DNA of 36,107 nucleotides, taken from contig JAGOQV010000005.1 of the NCBI GenBank assembly GCA_018063145.1, positions 1 through 36,107 on the forward strand, in the 5' to 3' direction. The position numbers were made by a program, and so were the translations under genes. Each line of letters starts with the position of its first letter. The first letter of the stretch is position 1. Positions 1 through 7,393 of the stretch are shown here, piece by piece. Under the pieces are notes generated by a model. That model was not told the origin of the DNA. It searched no databases and saw only the letters and a list, made by a program, of their open reading frames with translations. The DNA comes from Alphaproteobacteria bacterium. Lineage in GTDB: Bacteria; Pseudomonadota; Alphaproteobacteria; Micavibrionales; Micavibrionaceae.

Positions 1-45
1 GCACGACAGCCTGAAGGCTCTCTTGCTTTGCAGCAAAGGAAGCGA

Positions 46-75
46 TTGACTTTTATTTGGAATCAAACGGATAAT
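46..75 (+). promoter_or_regulatory. Sigma70-like promoter for the 26-codon micro-ORF
   Basis: A -35 element TTGACT (46-51) and a -10 element GATAAT (70-75) are separated by 18 bases. Transcription would start about 30 bases before the ribosome binding site AGGAG (101-105). Both hexamers are one or two bases from consensus. It could drive the micro-ORF and the glucokinase operon behind it. Confidence 0.5.
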
Positions 76-113
76 GCAGCGTAACTGAAGACTTTTATGA
101 AGGAGACTCTGCA

Positions 114-194
114 ATGCCTCGTGAAGTAAAGTCCATCCTGACGGTTTTTGCCCTTGTTGCTGTATGGGCAGGCGTCCTCATCTACACTGTGTAG
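114..194 (+). CDS. 26-residue single-pass membrane micro-protein, unknown function
   Basis: This ORF starts at ATG 114 with a clear AGGAG Shine-Dalgarno at 101-105 (8-base spacing) and stops at TAG 192-194. The product begins MPREVKS and then has one hydrophobic segment of about 18 residues (roughly residues 8-25), so it should be an inner-membrane micro-protein with a short charged cytoplasmic head. A promoter-like sequence lies directly upstream. I do not recognise the family; small subunits of respiratory oxidases look similar in size and layout, but no diagnostic residue supports that. It lies 72 bases before the proposed glucokinase start. The good RBS and promoter argue that it is real; its shortness keeps confidence moderate. 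Confidence 0.55.
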   Translation: MPREVKSILTVFALVAVWAGVLIYTV

Positions 195-266
195 TTTTTC
201 CTAACTGATTTTGAGTTTTGCCCAAAAAGGGTTGTTCTTCCGTTGTCAAAACGAGGGCGGGCGGCT

Positions 267-1241
267 ATGGTCTTGACCATGACGTTGTTGTTGTGTGATG
301 TCGGGGGAACTTTTGTCCGCTTTGCTTTGAAAAGGCAAGGGACCCCTATGACCGTCCCTCAAAAATTTCGGGCGGCGGATTACCCTGTCTTTGAAGAGGC
401 CGCCCGCCATTTTCTCGCATCTTCTGGAATGCCGCCGGACGGTATTTCAGCCTTGGGCTTGGCCTTTGCCGGTCGCAATACATGGCAAGTTACACAAGAA
501 AGCGTGGCGGGCCTGCTTCCGCGAGCGATGTTTTATAAAATCAATGATTTTGAAGCCAATGCTTACGGCGTTTTGGATATTTCGGAAGAGAGTTTTCTTC
601 CTCTGAACGCGGTCTCTCTACCGAAGGATCAAAGCTCCAGCAAAACCAAATGCGTGGTAGGCCCCGGAACGGGACTGGGTTTGGCCTATGTCCTTGAAGG
701 GCCGCAGGGAAAAATGGTCCAAAAAACACATGGAGGGCATATGCTTCCCGCAGGTCTTGGAGAAGACAGCATATTGCTTTTTCGAAGTTTGGCCGCTCTG
801 CGATCAGATGGAACGATCCCTATCTACGAAGACGTGGTGAGTGGCCCGGGGCTTTACAATCTTTATCGGGTGTTTGCTTCTCAGAACCATTTGGGAGTTG
901 AGTATCGAGATACCCATGAAATGCTGGCCAAAGGTCGGAATGACCCTCTGGTTATTCAAAGCCTTAAAGTCTTTCATGAATGGTTGGGGATTTTTGTTCA
1001 TCAGGCCGTGGCGTTTGGAAACAGTTATGGGGGTGTTTATTTGACGGGCGGCATCATGGACAAGCTGGTTTCGTTGGACTTGTTCGACTCACCAACATTC
1101 TTTGAAGCGTTTTATCAGAAGAACGTTCCAATTGTGATGGAGGATGTTCTGGCGACACCTGTTTACTGGATTCGGGACGAATATATTAGTTTGCGAGGTT
1201 TGTGCACACGCCTTGAAACAATCACAAAGAGGGCTTCATGA
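267..1241 (+). CDS. glk: Glucokinase (Glk family)
   Basis: This is a bacterial glucokinase of the Glk (PF02685) type, which phosphorylates glucose with ATP to glucose 6-phosphate in the cytoplasm. The N-terminal phosphate-binding motif LLCDVGGTFVRFAL is clear, followed by KINDFEANAYGV (catalytic Asp region), GPGTGLGLAYV (adenosine/phosphate loop) and the GGHM segment typical of Glk. The C-terminal VYLTGGIMDKL matches the second ATP-binding motif. At about 324 residues it is the usual length. An in-frame TTG at 243 would add eight residues; ATG 267 is preferred because it sits just before the conserved DVGGT motif and follows a GAGGGCGG stretch. Its stop overlaps the next start (ATGA at 1238-1241), indicating translational coupling with the deacetylase. 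Confidence 0.92.
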   Translation: MVLTMTLLLCDVGGTFVRFALKRQGTPMTVPQKFRAADYPVFEEAARHFLASSGMPPDGISALGLAFAGRNTWQVTQESVAGLLPRAMFYKINDFEANAYGVLDISEESFLPLNAVSLPKDQSSSKTKCVVGPGTGLGLAYVLEGPQGKMVQKTHGGHMLPAGLGEDSILLFRSLAALRSDGTIPIYEDVVSGPGLYNLYRVFASQNHLGVEYRDTHEMLAKGRNDPLVIQSLKVFHEWLGIFVHQAVAFGNSYGGVYLTGGIMDKLVSLDLFDSPTFFEAFYQKNVPIVMEDVLATPVYWIRDEYISLRGLCTRLETITKRAS

Positions 1242-2029
1242 AATTTGCGTATTTAACAATTGACGACTCCCCATCTCCCCATACGGACAGTTTAACCGAT
1301 TTCTTAGTCGAGCGCGGCGTTCCTGCGGTTCTCTTTTGTGTGGGCGAAAGAATAGAGGCAAATCCATCACCGATCATTCGTGCCATTGAAAAAGGCATGG
1401 TCATTGGAAACCACTCTTTTAACCATCAAAGATTTAGCCAACTGACGTTTGAAGAATGTACTGTGCAAATCACACGGACCGAGGCTTTGATTGACTCAGC
1501 TTACGCGAGCGCGGGCGTAGAACGCCCCGTGAAATATTTTCGCTTTCCTCATATGGATCGTGGAACTGGGGGCTGGATTATTGATTACGACCGCATTGCC
1601 CCAGAATATCGAGAGGACGTTATTCGCTTTTTTGCCGATGGACTTAACATTTCACTGGTTCCCCCATCTCCTGACTTAGTGAAGAAAAAAGAGAAGTTGC
1701 AAGAGTTTCTAAAAAACGAAGGGTTTTCTCGGCTTCCGATTGGTCAGGTGATACACCCGTGGTTTGTTGAAACGGAAATGGCTGCTGCAATAGATGCCAT
1801 GTACACATTTTCAACCAGCGACTGGATGCTGCTTGAACGGCACAAAGGAAAATGGCCTTACAAAAATTTAGAGGATCTCAAACGCAAAATTGATGAAGAC
1901 AAATGGTTACAAGTGCCGGAGTCTACGCATATTATTTTGGCCCATGACAAAGAAGAAATTGATTTTGTAACAAGAGATTTGATAGACCATTTCTTAGAGA
2001 GAGAATTTGAGTTTCTTCCCTTCAACTAA
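1238..2029 (+). CDS. Polysaccharide deacetylase (NodB homology domain)
   Basis: This is a carbohydrate esterase family 4 / NodB-like protein of 263 residues, expected to remove acetyl groups from an N-acetylated glycan. Motif 1 reads LTIDDSPSP (residues 6-14; TFDDGP in most members) with the catalytic base and metal Asp both present. Motif 2 is GNHSFNH, giving the two metal-binding His. Motif 3 is RFPHMDRG, and a C-terminal ILAHDKEE matches the LxHD motif. No signal peptide is visible, so it may act in the cytoplasm or be exported another way. It overlaps glk by four bases and precedes the SAM-hydrolase-like gene by 20 bases, so the three form one operon. The exact substrate is not apparent. 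Confidence 0.85.
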   Translation: MKFAYLTIDDSPSPHTDSLTDFLVERGVPAVLFCVGERIEANPSPIIRAIEKGMVIGNHSFNHQRFSQLTFEECTVQITRTEALIDSAYASAGVERPVKYFRFPHMDRGTGGWIIDYDRIAPEYREDVIRFFADGLNISLVPPSPDLVKKKEKLQEFLKNEGFSRLPIGQVIHPWFVETEMAAAIDAMYTFSTSDWMLLERHKGKWPYKNLEDLKRKIDEDKWLQVPESTHIILAHDKEEIDFVTRDLIDHFLEREFEFLPFN

Positions 2030-2049
2030 GCCAACAAAAAGGACGAATC

Positions 2050-2865
2050 ATGGCGAATCAAGTACTTGTCTATGTCATAGCGGATTACGGAGATTTGCAC
2101 GATTTGGCTTTTGCCGAAGTCACTCAGCGTCTTTACAGCGAGCTTGATGGTGTTGACGCGGGAATTGATACCTTTGCAGTTCCAGCGTTTGACACATACG
2201 CAACAGGTTTTGCGTTGGCGCAGACCGCGATAAATTCTCGTTTGGGGAGCCGTCAGAAATTTTTCGTGAACACCGCTCCGCGTAAAGATGATTTAACCCC
2301 ACGCGTCAAAAACTCTGGCGAGGGATTTGTTTACGTGAAGCTGCTCAATGGGGTTGAAATTTGCGCAGTGAACAGTGGATATTCTCTAGCTTTTGTCAAA
2401 GAAGCTGCTGCTGAAATCCGCGAAATAAAATGTGATAAGGCCGGATCTCAATTCCGTTCTCGGGATATTTTTCCGGCGGCATTTGCGAAAATTGTTAAGG
2501 GAGATTATTCAATTTTGGGGGCAGACGTGCGCAGTGCCGTTCCCGATTTCCCTGAAAACGTTGTTTGCTACACAGACGGGTATGGAAACTTGAAATGTTC
2601 TATTGACCCCTCCAAAGTGGAGGCTGTCAAAGGGAGACACTTAATTTTGGATATCAATGGCCGTTTACAGGTGGCGCGGGCAGCCGAGGGAATCTTTGGT
2701 GTGGCTGATGGAGAATACTGTATTTCGGGCGGAAGCTCTGGTTGGACTTATCCTAGCGGAAAAACTGTAAAATTTACCGAAGTTGTCAAGCGTGGTGGCA
2801 ATGCGGCCAAAACCTTTGGCAAGCCTCCTGGGGGGTTGCCAGTTAAATGGCGGCTTGTTGAATAA
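2050..2865 (+). CDS. Divergent SAM hydroxide adenosyltransferase (DUF62 / SAM_HAT) family protein
   Basis: The 271-residue product follows the layout of SAM hydrolases (PF01887), which split S-adenosylmethionine into adenosine and methionine. An N-terminal IADYGDLHD corresponds to the TDFG motif; SQFRSRDIFPAA (about 134-145) aligns with the usual STFHGRDIFAPAA; CYTDGYGNLKCSI corresponds to the DRFGNLITNI motif of the C-terminal beta domain; GGSSGW and NAAKTFG match the closing motifs. The usual VDPGVG and PDNG loops are replaced (NTAPRKDD and VNSGY), and the catalytic His of the FHGRD motif is Arg here. The reaction may therefore differ or be lost. An AAGGAC ribosome site precedes ATG 2050. 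It is the last gene of the glk operon. Confidence 0.65.
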   Translation: MANQVLVYVIADYGDLHDLAFAEVTQRLYSELDGVDAGIDTFAVPAFDTYATGFALAQTAINSRLGSRQKFFVNTAPRKDDLTPRVKNSGEGFVYVKLLNGVEICAVNSGYSLAFVKEAAAEIREIKCDKAGSQFRSRDIFPAAFAKIVKGDYSILGADVRSAVPDFPENVVCYTDGYGNLKCSIDPSKVEAVKGRHLILDINGRLQVARAAEGIFGVADGEYCISGGSSGWTYPSGKTVKFTEVVKRGGNAAKTFGKPPGGLPVKWRLVE

Positions 2866-2874
2866 TTTGCCCTC

Positions 2875-2902
2875 TTGCAAAGCCGTGATAACTGAGTATT
2901 AT
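2875..2902 (+). promoter_or_regulatory. Promoter of tRNA-Gly
   Basis: TTGCAA (2875-2880) and TATTAT (2897-2902) are separated by 16 bases. They lie just before the mature tRNA start at 2921, which gives a plausible start point near 2909. Confidence 0.5.
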
Positions 2903-2920
2903 CCCCGTGTTCTTGAGCGG

Positions 2921-2994
<74 letters not shown>

Positions 2995-3098
2995 TTATTT
3001 TTCATAAAAACAAAAAGAATAACGTATCTCTTTTTCCAAGACGTGAATTGGATGGTGACAGGCGGATTAAGACAAGTTATTCTACGTCAGTTTTTATA

Positions 3099-3126
3099 TT
3101 CAGAATCTCGAAAAATTGGGTATAAC
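3099..3126 (+). promoter_or_regulatory. Candidate promoter of the dotHGF operon
   Basis: TTCAGA (3099-3104) and TATAAC (3121-3126) are spaced by 16 bases and lie about 40 bases before the dotH start. The spacer region 2995-3168 is AT-rich and holds no convincing gene. The match is moderate. Confidence 0.35.
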
Positions 3127-3168
3127 CCTAATATATCGGGCCACTTTTAAGATTTGCACGGGGTGTGC

Positions 3169-4311
3169 ATGAAAACCGCGAAAATACTGCTTCTTACGAT
3201 CCTCCTACCCCTTGTTTGGGGGGGTGAGGTTTATGCGCAATCAAGTGGACAAAGACAAGGTTCTCCTGATTCGCCGCCATCCAATAGTTTAGCCGAGATA
3301 TTGCCAGAGGCTGTCTCCCCTTCTGCGGGAGAGGGGGCTCCTCCGCCAGCACTTTCTTCGATTCTTGAGCAATCGGGGGTCGAATCACCTCCTGTTGATG
3401 CTGCTGGGTCAGGGGAGCTGGCGCAACAGCCGACCGTGCCGGGGATGGAATTGCCTCTAGATGGATCAGATCCGGCCACGGCAACTAAAAAACTAACTCC
3501 TGAAGAAGATGAAGCCTTGATGCGTAAAGAAGCATTTAAGGGCGCAATCACTGGAATTATGCCTCTCAAACCAGGGGAAATCAGGACATTGCTTGAAAAA
3601 TTTGACGAAACGGCTCAAGCGTCTGAGACGCCTGTTTTTCCTGATCCGAGTCCAGAGTCTGGGTTCCAGATGGTTTCTTTGGATCCCGGGCAAAAGCCGC
3701 TGGTTGTTAAAACGGCGATTGGCAACGTGACCACGCTTAGCCTCGTTGATATAACGGGTCAGCCATGGCCAATTCAGGATCTGAGTTGGGCTGGAAATTT
3801 TGAAGTTTTACAACCAGAAAGCGGAAGCAATATGCTCCGCATCACGCCGATGGCTCAATTTGCCAAGGGGAACGTGTCTATGAAACTGGTTGGACTGAAT
3901 CCTCCTGTTATTTTGACTCTGGTGGCCGATCGCAAATCGGTTCACGTTCGAATGGATGTGCAGATTCCTGAGATTGGTCCCAATGGAGTTCCTCCGCTGG
4001 TTGAGGGGCAAGAATCAATAAAAGCAGGCGATTCGACGGTCGCGGGCATTTTGGAGGGGGTTCCTCCTTCGTCTGCAAAACCTATGAAGGTTTCTGGTGT
4101 TGATGGCCGGACCACGGCCTATGACACAGGGGGAGCAATGTTTGTTCGCACCCCCTACAATTTACTTTCTCCCGGCTGGAACAATTCTGCGCAGTCGGCA
4201 GACGGGATGCATGTTTACGCTCTTCCCTATACTCCCGTCTTGATTCTTTCTGATAAAGGAAAGATGTTGAGGGCTTATCTAACTCGCGAGGAACAATCTG
4301 ATGTCCAATAA
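3169..4311 (+). CDS. dotH: DotH/IcmK-like (TraN-type) outer-membrane core component of type IVB secretion
   Basis: DotH with DotC/DotD forms the outer-membrane ring of the Dot/Icm complex. ATG 3169 is chosen over the upstream TTG at 3154 because it gives a proper signal peptide (MKTAKILLLTILLPLVWG, cleavage near VYA-Q). A Pro/Ser-rich low-complexity stretch follows to about residue 115. The conserved core starts at LMRKEAFKGAITGIMPLKPGEI and carries the family hallmark DITGQPWPI in the periplasmic beta domain (about residues 195-203). It ends around residue 380, close to Legionella DotH in length. No lipobox is seen. Its end overlaps dotG by 11 bases, so the two are co-translated. Assignment rests on the PWPI motif and on gene order. 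Confidence 0.85.
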   Translation: MKTAKILLLTILLPLVWGGEVYAQSSGQRQGSPDSPPSNSLAEILPEAVSPSAGEGAPPPALSSILEQSGVESPPVDAAGSGELAQQPTVPGMELPLDGSDPATATKKLTPEEDEALMRKEAFKGAITGIMPLKPGEIRTLLEKFDETAQASETPVFPDPSPESGFQMVSLDPGQKPLVVKTAIGNVTTLSLVDITGQPWPIQDLSWAGNFEVLQPESGSNMLRITPMAQFAKGNVSMKLVGLNPPVILTLVADRKSVHVRMDVQIPEIGPNGVPPLVEGQESIKAGDSTVAGILEGVPPSSAKPMKVSGVDGRTTAYDTGGAMFVRTPYNLLSPGWNNSAQSADGMHVYALPYTPVLILSDKGKMLRAYLTREEQSDVQ

Positions 4312-5800
4312 CACGTTCGACAATTCGGATAATGCGCCGGATCTTGAGCCAGATGTGGATTTCGGCGAATTTGAGGATCAAAAAGAGTCTCAAAGTCTTG
4401 GAGACGCTTGGAAAAACAATCCACGTGTTAAACTTGCCATTATTGTTGCGGGGGTGATTGCTCTCGTTGGGGCGGTGGTTTTGTTTGGTAGCAAAGAAGA
4501 AAGAGCTCCTAGCTCTCTCATGAACACAGGGAGTGATATCAATCAAATCCCAGGCACAGAACAAGTCTCACCTGCGATGCAAGAGGCCATTGAAGAAAGC
4601 GATGCACAGAATCTTCAAGAGGCTGTAAAACAGGGAACGAGCGCGATGCCAACGCCGATTGAGCCGCCTAAACCTTTGCTAGATGTTCCTGCCGAGGAAA
4701 CAGGCAATGAGGATCCATTGGTTCGCTGGCGTCAACTTCAAGAGGAAAGACTTCGTGTTCAACGTGAACAGGAAAGAGCTCAAAAGCAACCGGCTGAACA
4801 ACCAGATCCAGCACGGGCGTCAATGCTGCAAGCTTTGATGCAGGCAATGTCTCAACAAATGCAAAGAATTCTTGAGACGCAGAAAGCTCAAAACCAGAAA
4901 TATATGAAAGTAACAGATCTTGCCAAGCTACAACAAGAAGGGCAGGAGGGCGCTCAGAATGCTGACTACTCTCCAAATCAGTCCGTGGCAAATATTGAAC
5001 TCAAGGAGCAGCTTAAGGTTATCATCCCTGCTGGAGATATTGCCTATGCCCAGTTGTTGATTGAGGCAAACTCGGACATCAAGGGTCCGATTGTGGCTTT
5101 GGTTGTCTCGGGACCGTTTAGTGGAGCAAAAGCCTTAGGGACCTTCACGCGAGAAGATGAGTATCTTGTCATGCAATTTACATCCATAACGGGTAAAGAA
5201 GGTCACAGCATTCCCATCACAGCTTTTGCTGTTGATCCCGCAACGACTTTGACAGGTCTGGCAACAGAGGTTGACCATCGGTACTGGACTAGGATTATCC
5301 TTCCGGCCGCCGCTAAATTTGTCGAAGGGGTTGGATCGGCGATTGCAGAAAAAGGAACAACAACAGTCACTGTATCTTCAGGTGGAGATTCAACGTCTAC
5401 TCAGGACAGCTCAAACATAGATGTTGAGCAAGAGCTTTATAAAGGGGTTGAAGAGGCCTCTAAAACCGTCGGAGAGATTTTGAAAGAAGACGGCAAAGAC
5501 GTTGAGCCTCTGGTTCGCGTTAAGGCTGGGACCCCGATAGGTCTTCTCTTCACCGTTCCGGTAACAGATAAAGCCCTAAAAGATTCAAGGTATGCTCCTG
5601 ATCCTAAAAAAGAAGAAGAGAAAGGGTTCTTCCCAGGTTTTGGGGGGAATAACCCGATGACTCTTCAAGGCTTACAACAAGGATTTCAAGGGCAGCAATT
5701 CCTTCAACAGGGGTACCCAGTTGGTTATCAGAACCAACAGGGCCAACCTGATCAAACCGGACAGACTCAACTTAATTTTCTCAATAATACCCAACGATAA
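4301..5800 (+). CDS. dotG: DotG/IcmE-like (TraO, VirB10-type) channel protein of type IVB secretion
   Basis: DotG spans both membranes and forms the central channel. The 499-residue protein has an acidic cytoplasmic head (1-42), one membrane segment at 43-63, a Pro/Gln-rich periplasmic linker with a Gln-rich helical stretch (about 140-205), and a C-terminal VirB10/TrbI-like beta domain (about 235-430). That domain starts with VIIPAGDIAYAQLLIEANSD and contains GPIVALVVSGPFSGAKALGTF. Legionella DotG is about twice as long because of a pentapeptide-like repeat region, which is absent here; the length resembles plasmid TraO. A Gln/Gly-rich tail of about 50 residues follows the domain. It overlaps dotH and is followed 65 bases later by dotF. 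Confidence 0.88.
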   Translation: MSNNTFDNSDNAPDLEPDVDFGEFEDQKESQSLGDAWKNNPRVKLAIIVAGVIALVGAVVLFGSKEERAPSSLMNTGSDINQIPGTEQVSPAMQEAIEESDAQNLQEAVKQGTSAMPTPIEPPKPLLDVPAEETGNEDPLVRWRQLQEERLRVQREQERAQKQPAEQPDPARASMLQALMQAMSQQMQRILETQKAQNQKYMKVTDLAKLQQEGQEGAQNADYSPNQSVANIELKEQLKVIIPAGDIAYAQLLIEANSDIKGPIVALVVSGPFSGAKALGTFTREDEYLVMQFTSITGKEGHSIPITAFAVDPATTLTGLATEVDHRYWTRIILPAAAKFVEGVGSAIAEKGTTTVTVSSGGDSTSTQDSSNIDVEQELYKGVEEASKTVGEILKEDGKDVEPLVRVKAGTPIGLLFTVPVTDKALKDSRYAPDPKKEEEKGFFPGFGGNNPMTLQGLQQGFQGQQFLQQGYPVGYQNQQGQPDQTGQTQLNFLNNTQR

Positions 5801-5865
5801 AAACGGACGAACTTAAGTTTTTTTTCAAAGAAAGCTTTTGTGTCTGAACTAATAAGGAGCGCATC

Positions 5866-7203
5866 ATGGCTAACAATAAAGATCAGGACGATCTACAAGA
5901 TGGCAGTGTCGATCAAGGCGATGAAGAATTTTACGATGATCAGGATGATGCTGGCCACGAAGGTGATTTGGGCGAAGACTCTGGCGATGAAAATTGGGAA
6001 GAAGATGAATCTCCTGCCTCGTCGGCAAAAGGGGAGGGAAAGAAAAAATCCTCTCTCTCGACAATGGCCATCATTGCTGGCGGAGTTGTGGTTGGTCTCG
6101 TGATTTTGTACCTCCAGTTTGGAGGAAGTGGGGGCCAGACACCACCACCTGAAGGGATGGGCGGGGAACCGATAGCGGCGACAGACCCAGTTGGTATTGA
6201 ATCTCCCCCTCAACCTGCCGCACCACAACAAGCGGATGTTCAAGGACAAGAACCTGCTCCCGTTGCGCCATCTTCCCCAGACCAAGGATCTCCTAATTCT
6301 TTGGAAGCGCTTCGTGATACAAATGGAGCAGCAGGAATCGAAACGGTTGATCCAGCTGTTAAAGCGGCGTCCATGGAAAAAGATCCAAGGAAGCAAACAC
6401 CTCAAGGTGGGTTTATGAACGACCCCTCTTTGCTCCCTTCCGAAGTTCAAGGGGTTGCTCCACCAGTGGTTGATCGCCCTGTTGAGCCAACAATGACAGC
6501 TCCGAGTAAGAGACCTCCGGCTGTAGCTGAAGTTGAAAATCCAGTGACACCAGTGTCTGATTTTCCAACCGTGGATGCGATCAAGAAACCTGATGCAGGA
6601 GGCGTTGTTGAACAACCTGTTAAGCCGCTTGAAGAGCCGGTGGGAACCGAGGCCCCTGTCGTTGCAACTCCAACGCCCGCTCCTGTGCAATCAACAATGG
6701 TGGAAACTTCCTCTGAAGAAGTTAAAGTCCTTAAAACACAGCTTGAAACGGCTTTGAAACGCATTGAAGATCTCGAAAAGAAATCGGATCAACCTGTTGT
6801 CGCGGCACCAGCTACGCCTTCTGAAGATGTCAAAGCTTTGCGGGCTGCTTTGGAGAGCTTGCAAAATAAGGTAGAGACTTTGTCTGCTGAAAAAGAGGCC
6901 CTACAGAAAAAGGAACCAGAGATGGTTTCTGAATCTCCACGAACAGAAGAAAAAAGACCAACCAAGGTTTCTTCGCCTAGCAAGAAGGCCGAGCCTCGAG
7001 AAGTGCCCAAAACCAAAAAATCTGTCGTTTGGGATCTGAAGGGAGCTATGCCTGGGCAAGCGATGATTGCAGTTCACGGAGAGAGAGACCTGAAGATGAT
7101 TCGTATTGGCGATGAAGTTGCTGGAATCGGTCGGGTAACAGCAATTGAAAACTCTGGTAAGGGCTGGGTTGTCCAAGGAACAACTGGGCAAATTAGGCAG
7201 TAA
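5866..7203 (+). CDS. dotF: DotF/IcmG-like (TraP-type) bitopic component of type IVB secretion
   Basis: DotF is an inner-membrane protein of the Dot/Icm core associated with DotG and effector binding. This 445-residue protein has a very acidic cytoplasmic N-terminus (1-60), a membrane segment at about 66-84, a long Pro/Val/Glu-rich periplasmic linker, a predicted coiled coil at about 278-352, and a compact C-terminal domain (about 385-445). That domain has VVWDLKGAMPGQAMI, RIGDEVAGIGRV and GWVVQGTTGQI, the pattern seen in TraP-like proteins. ATG 5866 follows a strong AAGGAG site. The C-terminal domain and position between dotG and dotE give the assignment; the linker is low complexity and uninformative. 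Confidence 0.75.
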   Translation: MANNKDQDDLQDGSVDQGDEEFYDDQDDAGHEGDLGEDSGDENWEEDESPASSAKGEGKKKSSLSTMAIIAGGVVVGLVILYLQFGGSGGQTPPPEGMGGEPIAATDPVGIESPPQPAAPQQADVQGQEPAPVAPSSPDQGSPNSLEALRDTNGAAGIETVDPAVKAASMEKDPRKQTPQGGFMNDPSLLPSEVQGVAPPVVDRPVEPTMTAPSKRPPAVAEVENPVTPVSDFPTVDAIKKPDAGGVVEQPVKPLEEPVGTEAPVVATPTPAPVQSTMVETSSEEVKVLKTQLETALKRIEDLEKKSDQPVVAAPATPSEDVKALRAALESLQNKVETLSAEKEALQKKEPEMVSESPRTEEKRPTKVSSPSKKAEPREVPKTKKSVVWDLKGAMPGQAMIAVHGERDLKMIRIGDEVAGIGRVTAIENSGKGWVVQGTTGQIRQ

Positions 7204-7311
7204 CTTTCATCATCCTTTTTTAGATTTGGAAAGTTTCCTAGGTTGGGTTAACTTTTTAGAAAGATACTTATGCCTATCTTAAAGAGAGACGGCAAAAAGA
7301 TATTTCTATAA

Positions 7312-7344
7312 ATTGTGACAAAAGTTTGCAAAATTTGTCACAAT
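7312..7344. promoter_or_regulatory. 33-bp dyad / paired operator-like sites before dotE
   Basis: ATTGTGACAAA (7312-7322) and its exact reverse complement TTTGTCACAAT (7334-7344) flank an 11-base centre containing the palindrome TTTGCAAA. Each arm also holds a short palindrome of form TTGT-N-ACAA, with centres at 7317 and 7339, two helical turns apart. The gap 7204-7393 between dotF and dotE is the longest inside the dotH-dotO run. This suggests a separate, regulated promoter for dotE onward; a TAATAA at 7351-7356 could be its -10. No U-run follows, so it is not a terminator. Confidence 0.5.
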
Positions 7345-7393
7345 CTGTTCTAATAAGAGATATGGAGAGCCGCTTAAGTGGCCGGGTGTGGAA

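Noticed and set aside
1-84. Open frame of 27 codons at the window start that could be the C-terminus of an upstream gene
   Set aside because: No motif, and a good promoter for the micro-ORF overlaps it; too short to call.
5810-5828. Palindrome AACTTAAGTT followed by T-run after dotG
   Set aside because: AT-only stem with no loop cannot make a terminator; dotF follows with a strong ribosome site.
5893-6690. 265-codon minus-strand ORF opposite dotF
   Set aside because: Antisense shadow of the Pro/Glu-rich dotF linker; basic, Arg/His/Trp-rich product without motifs.
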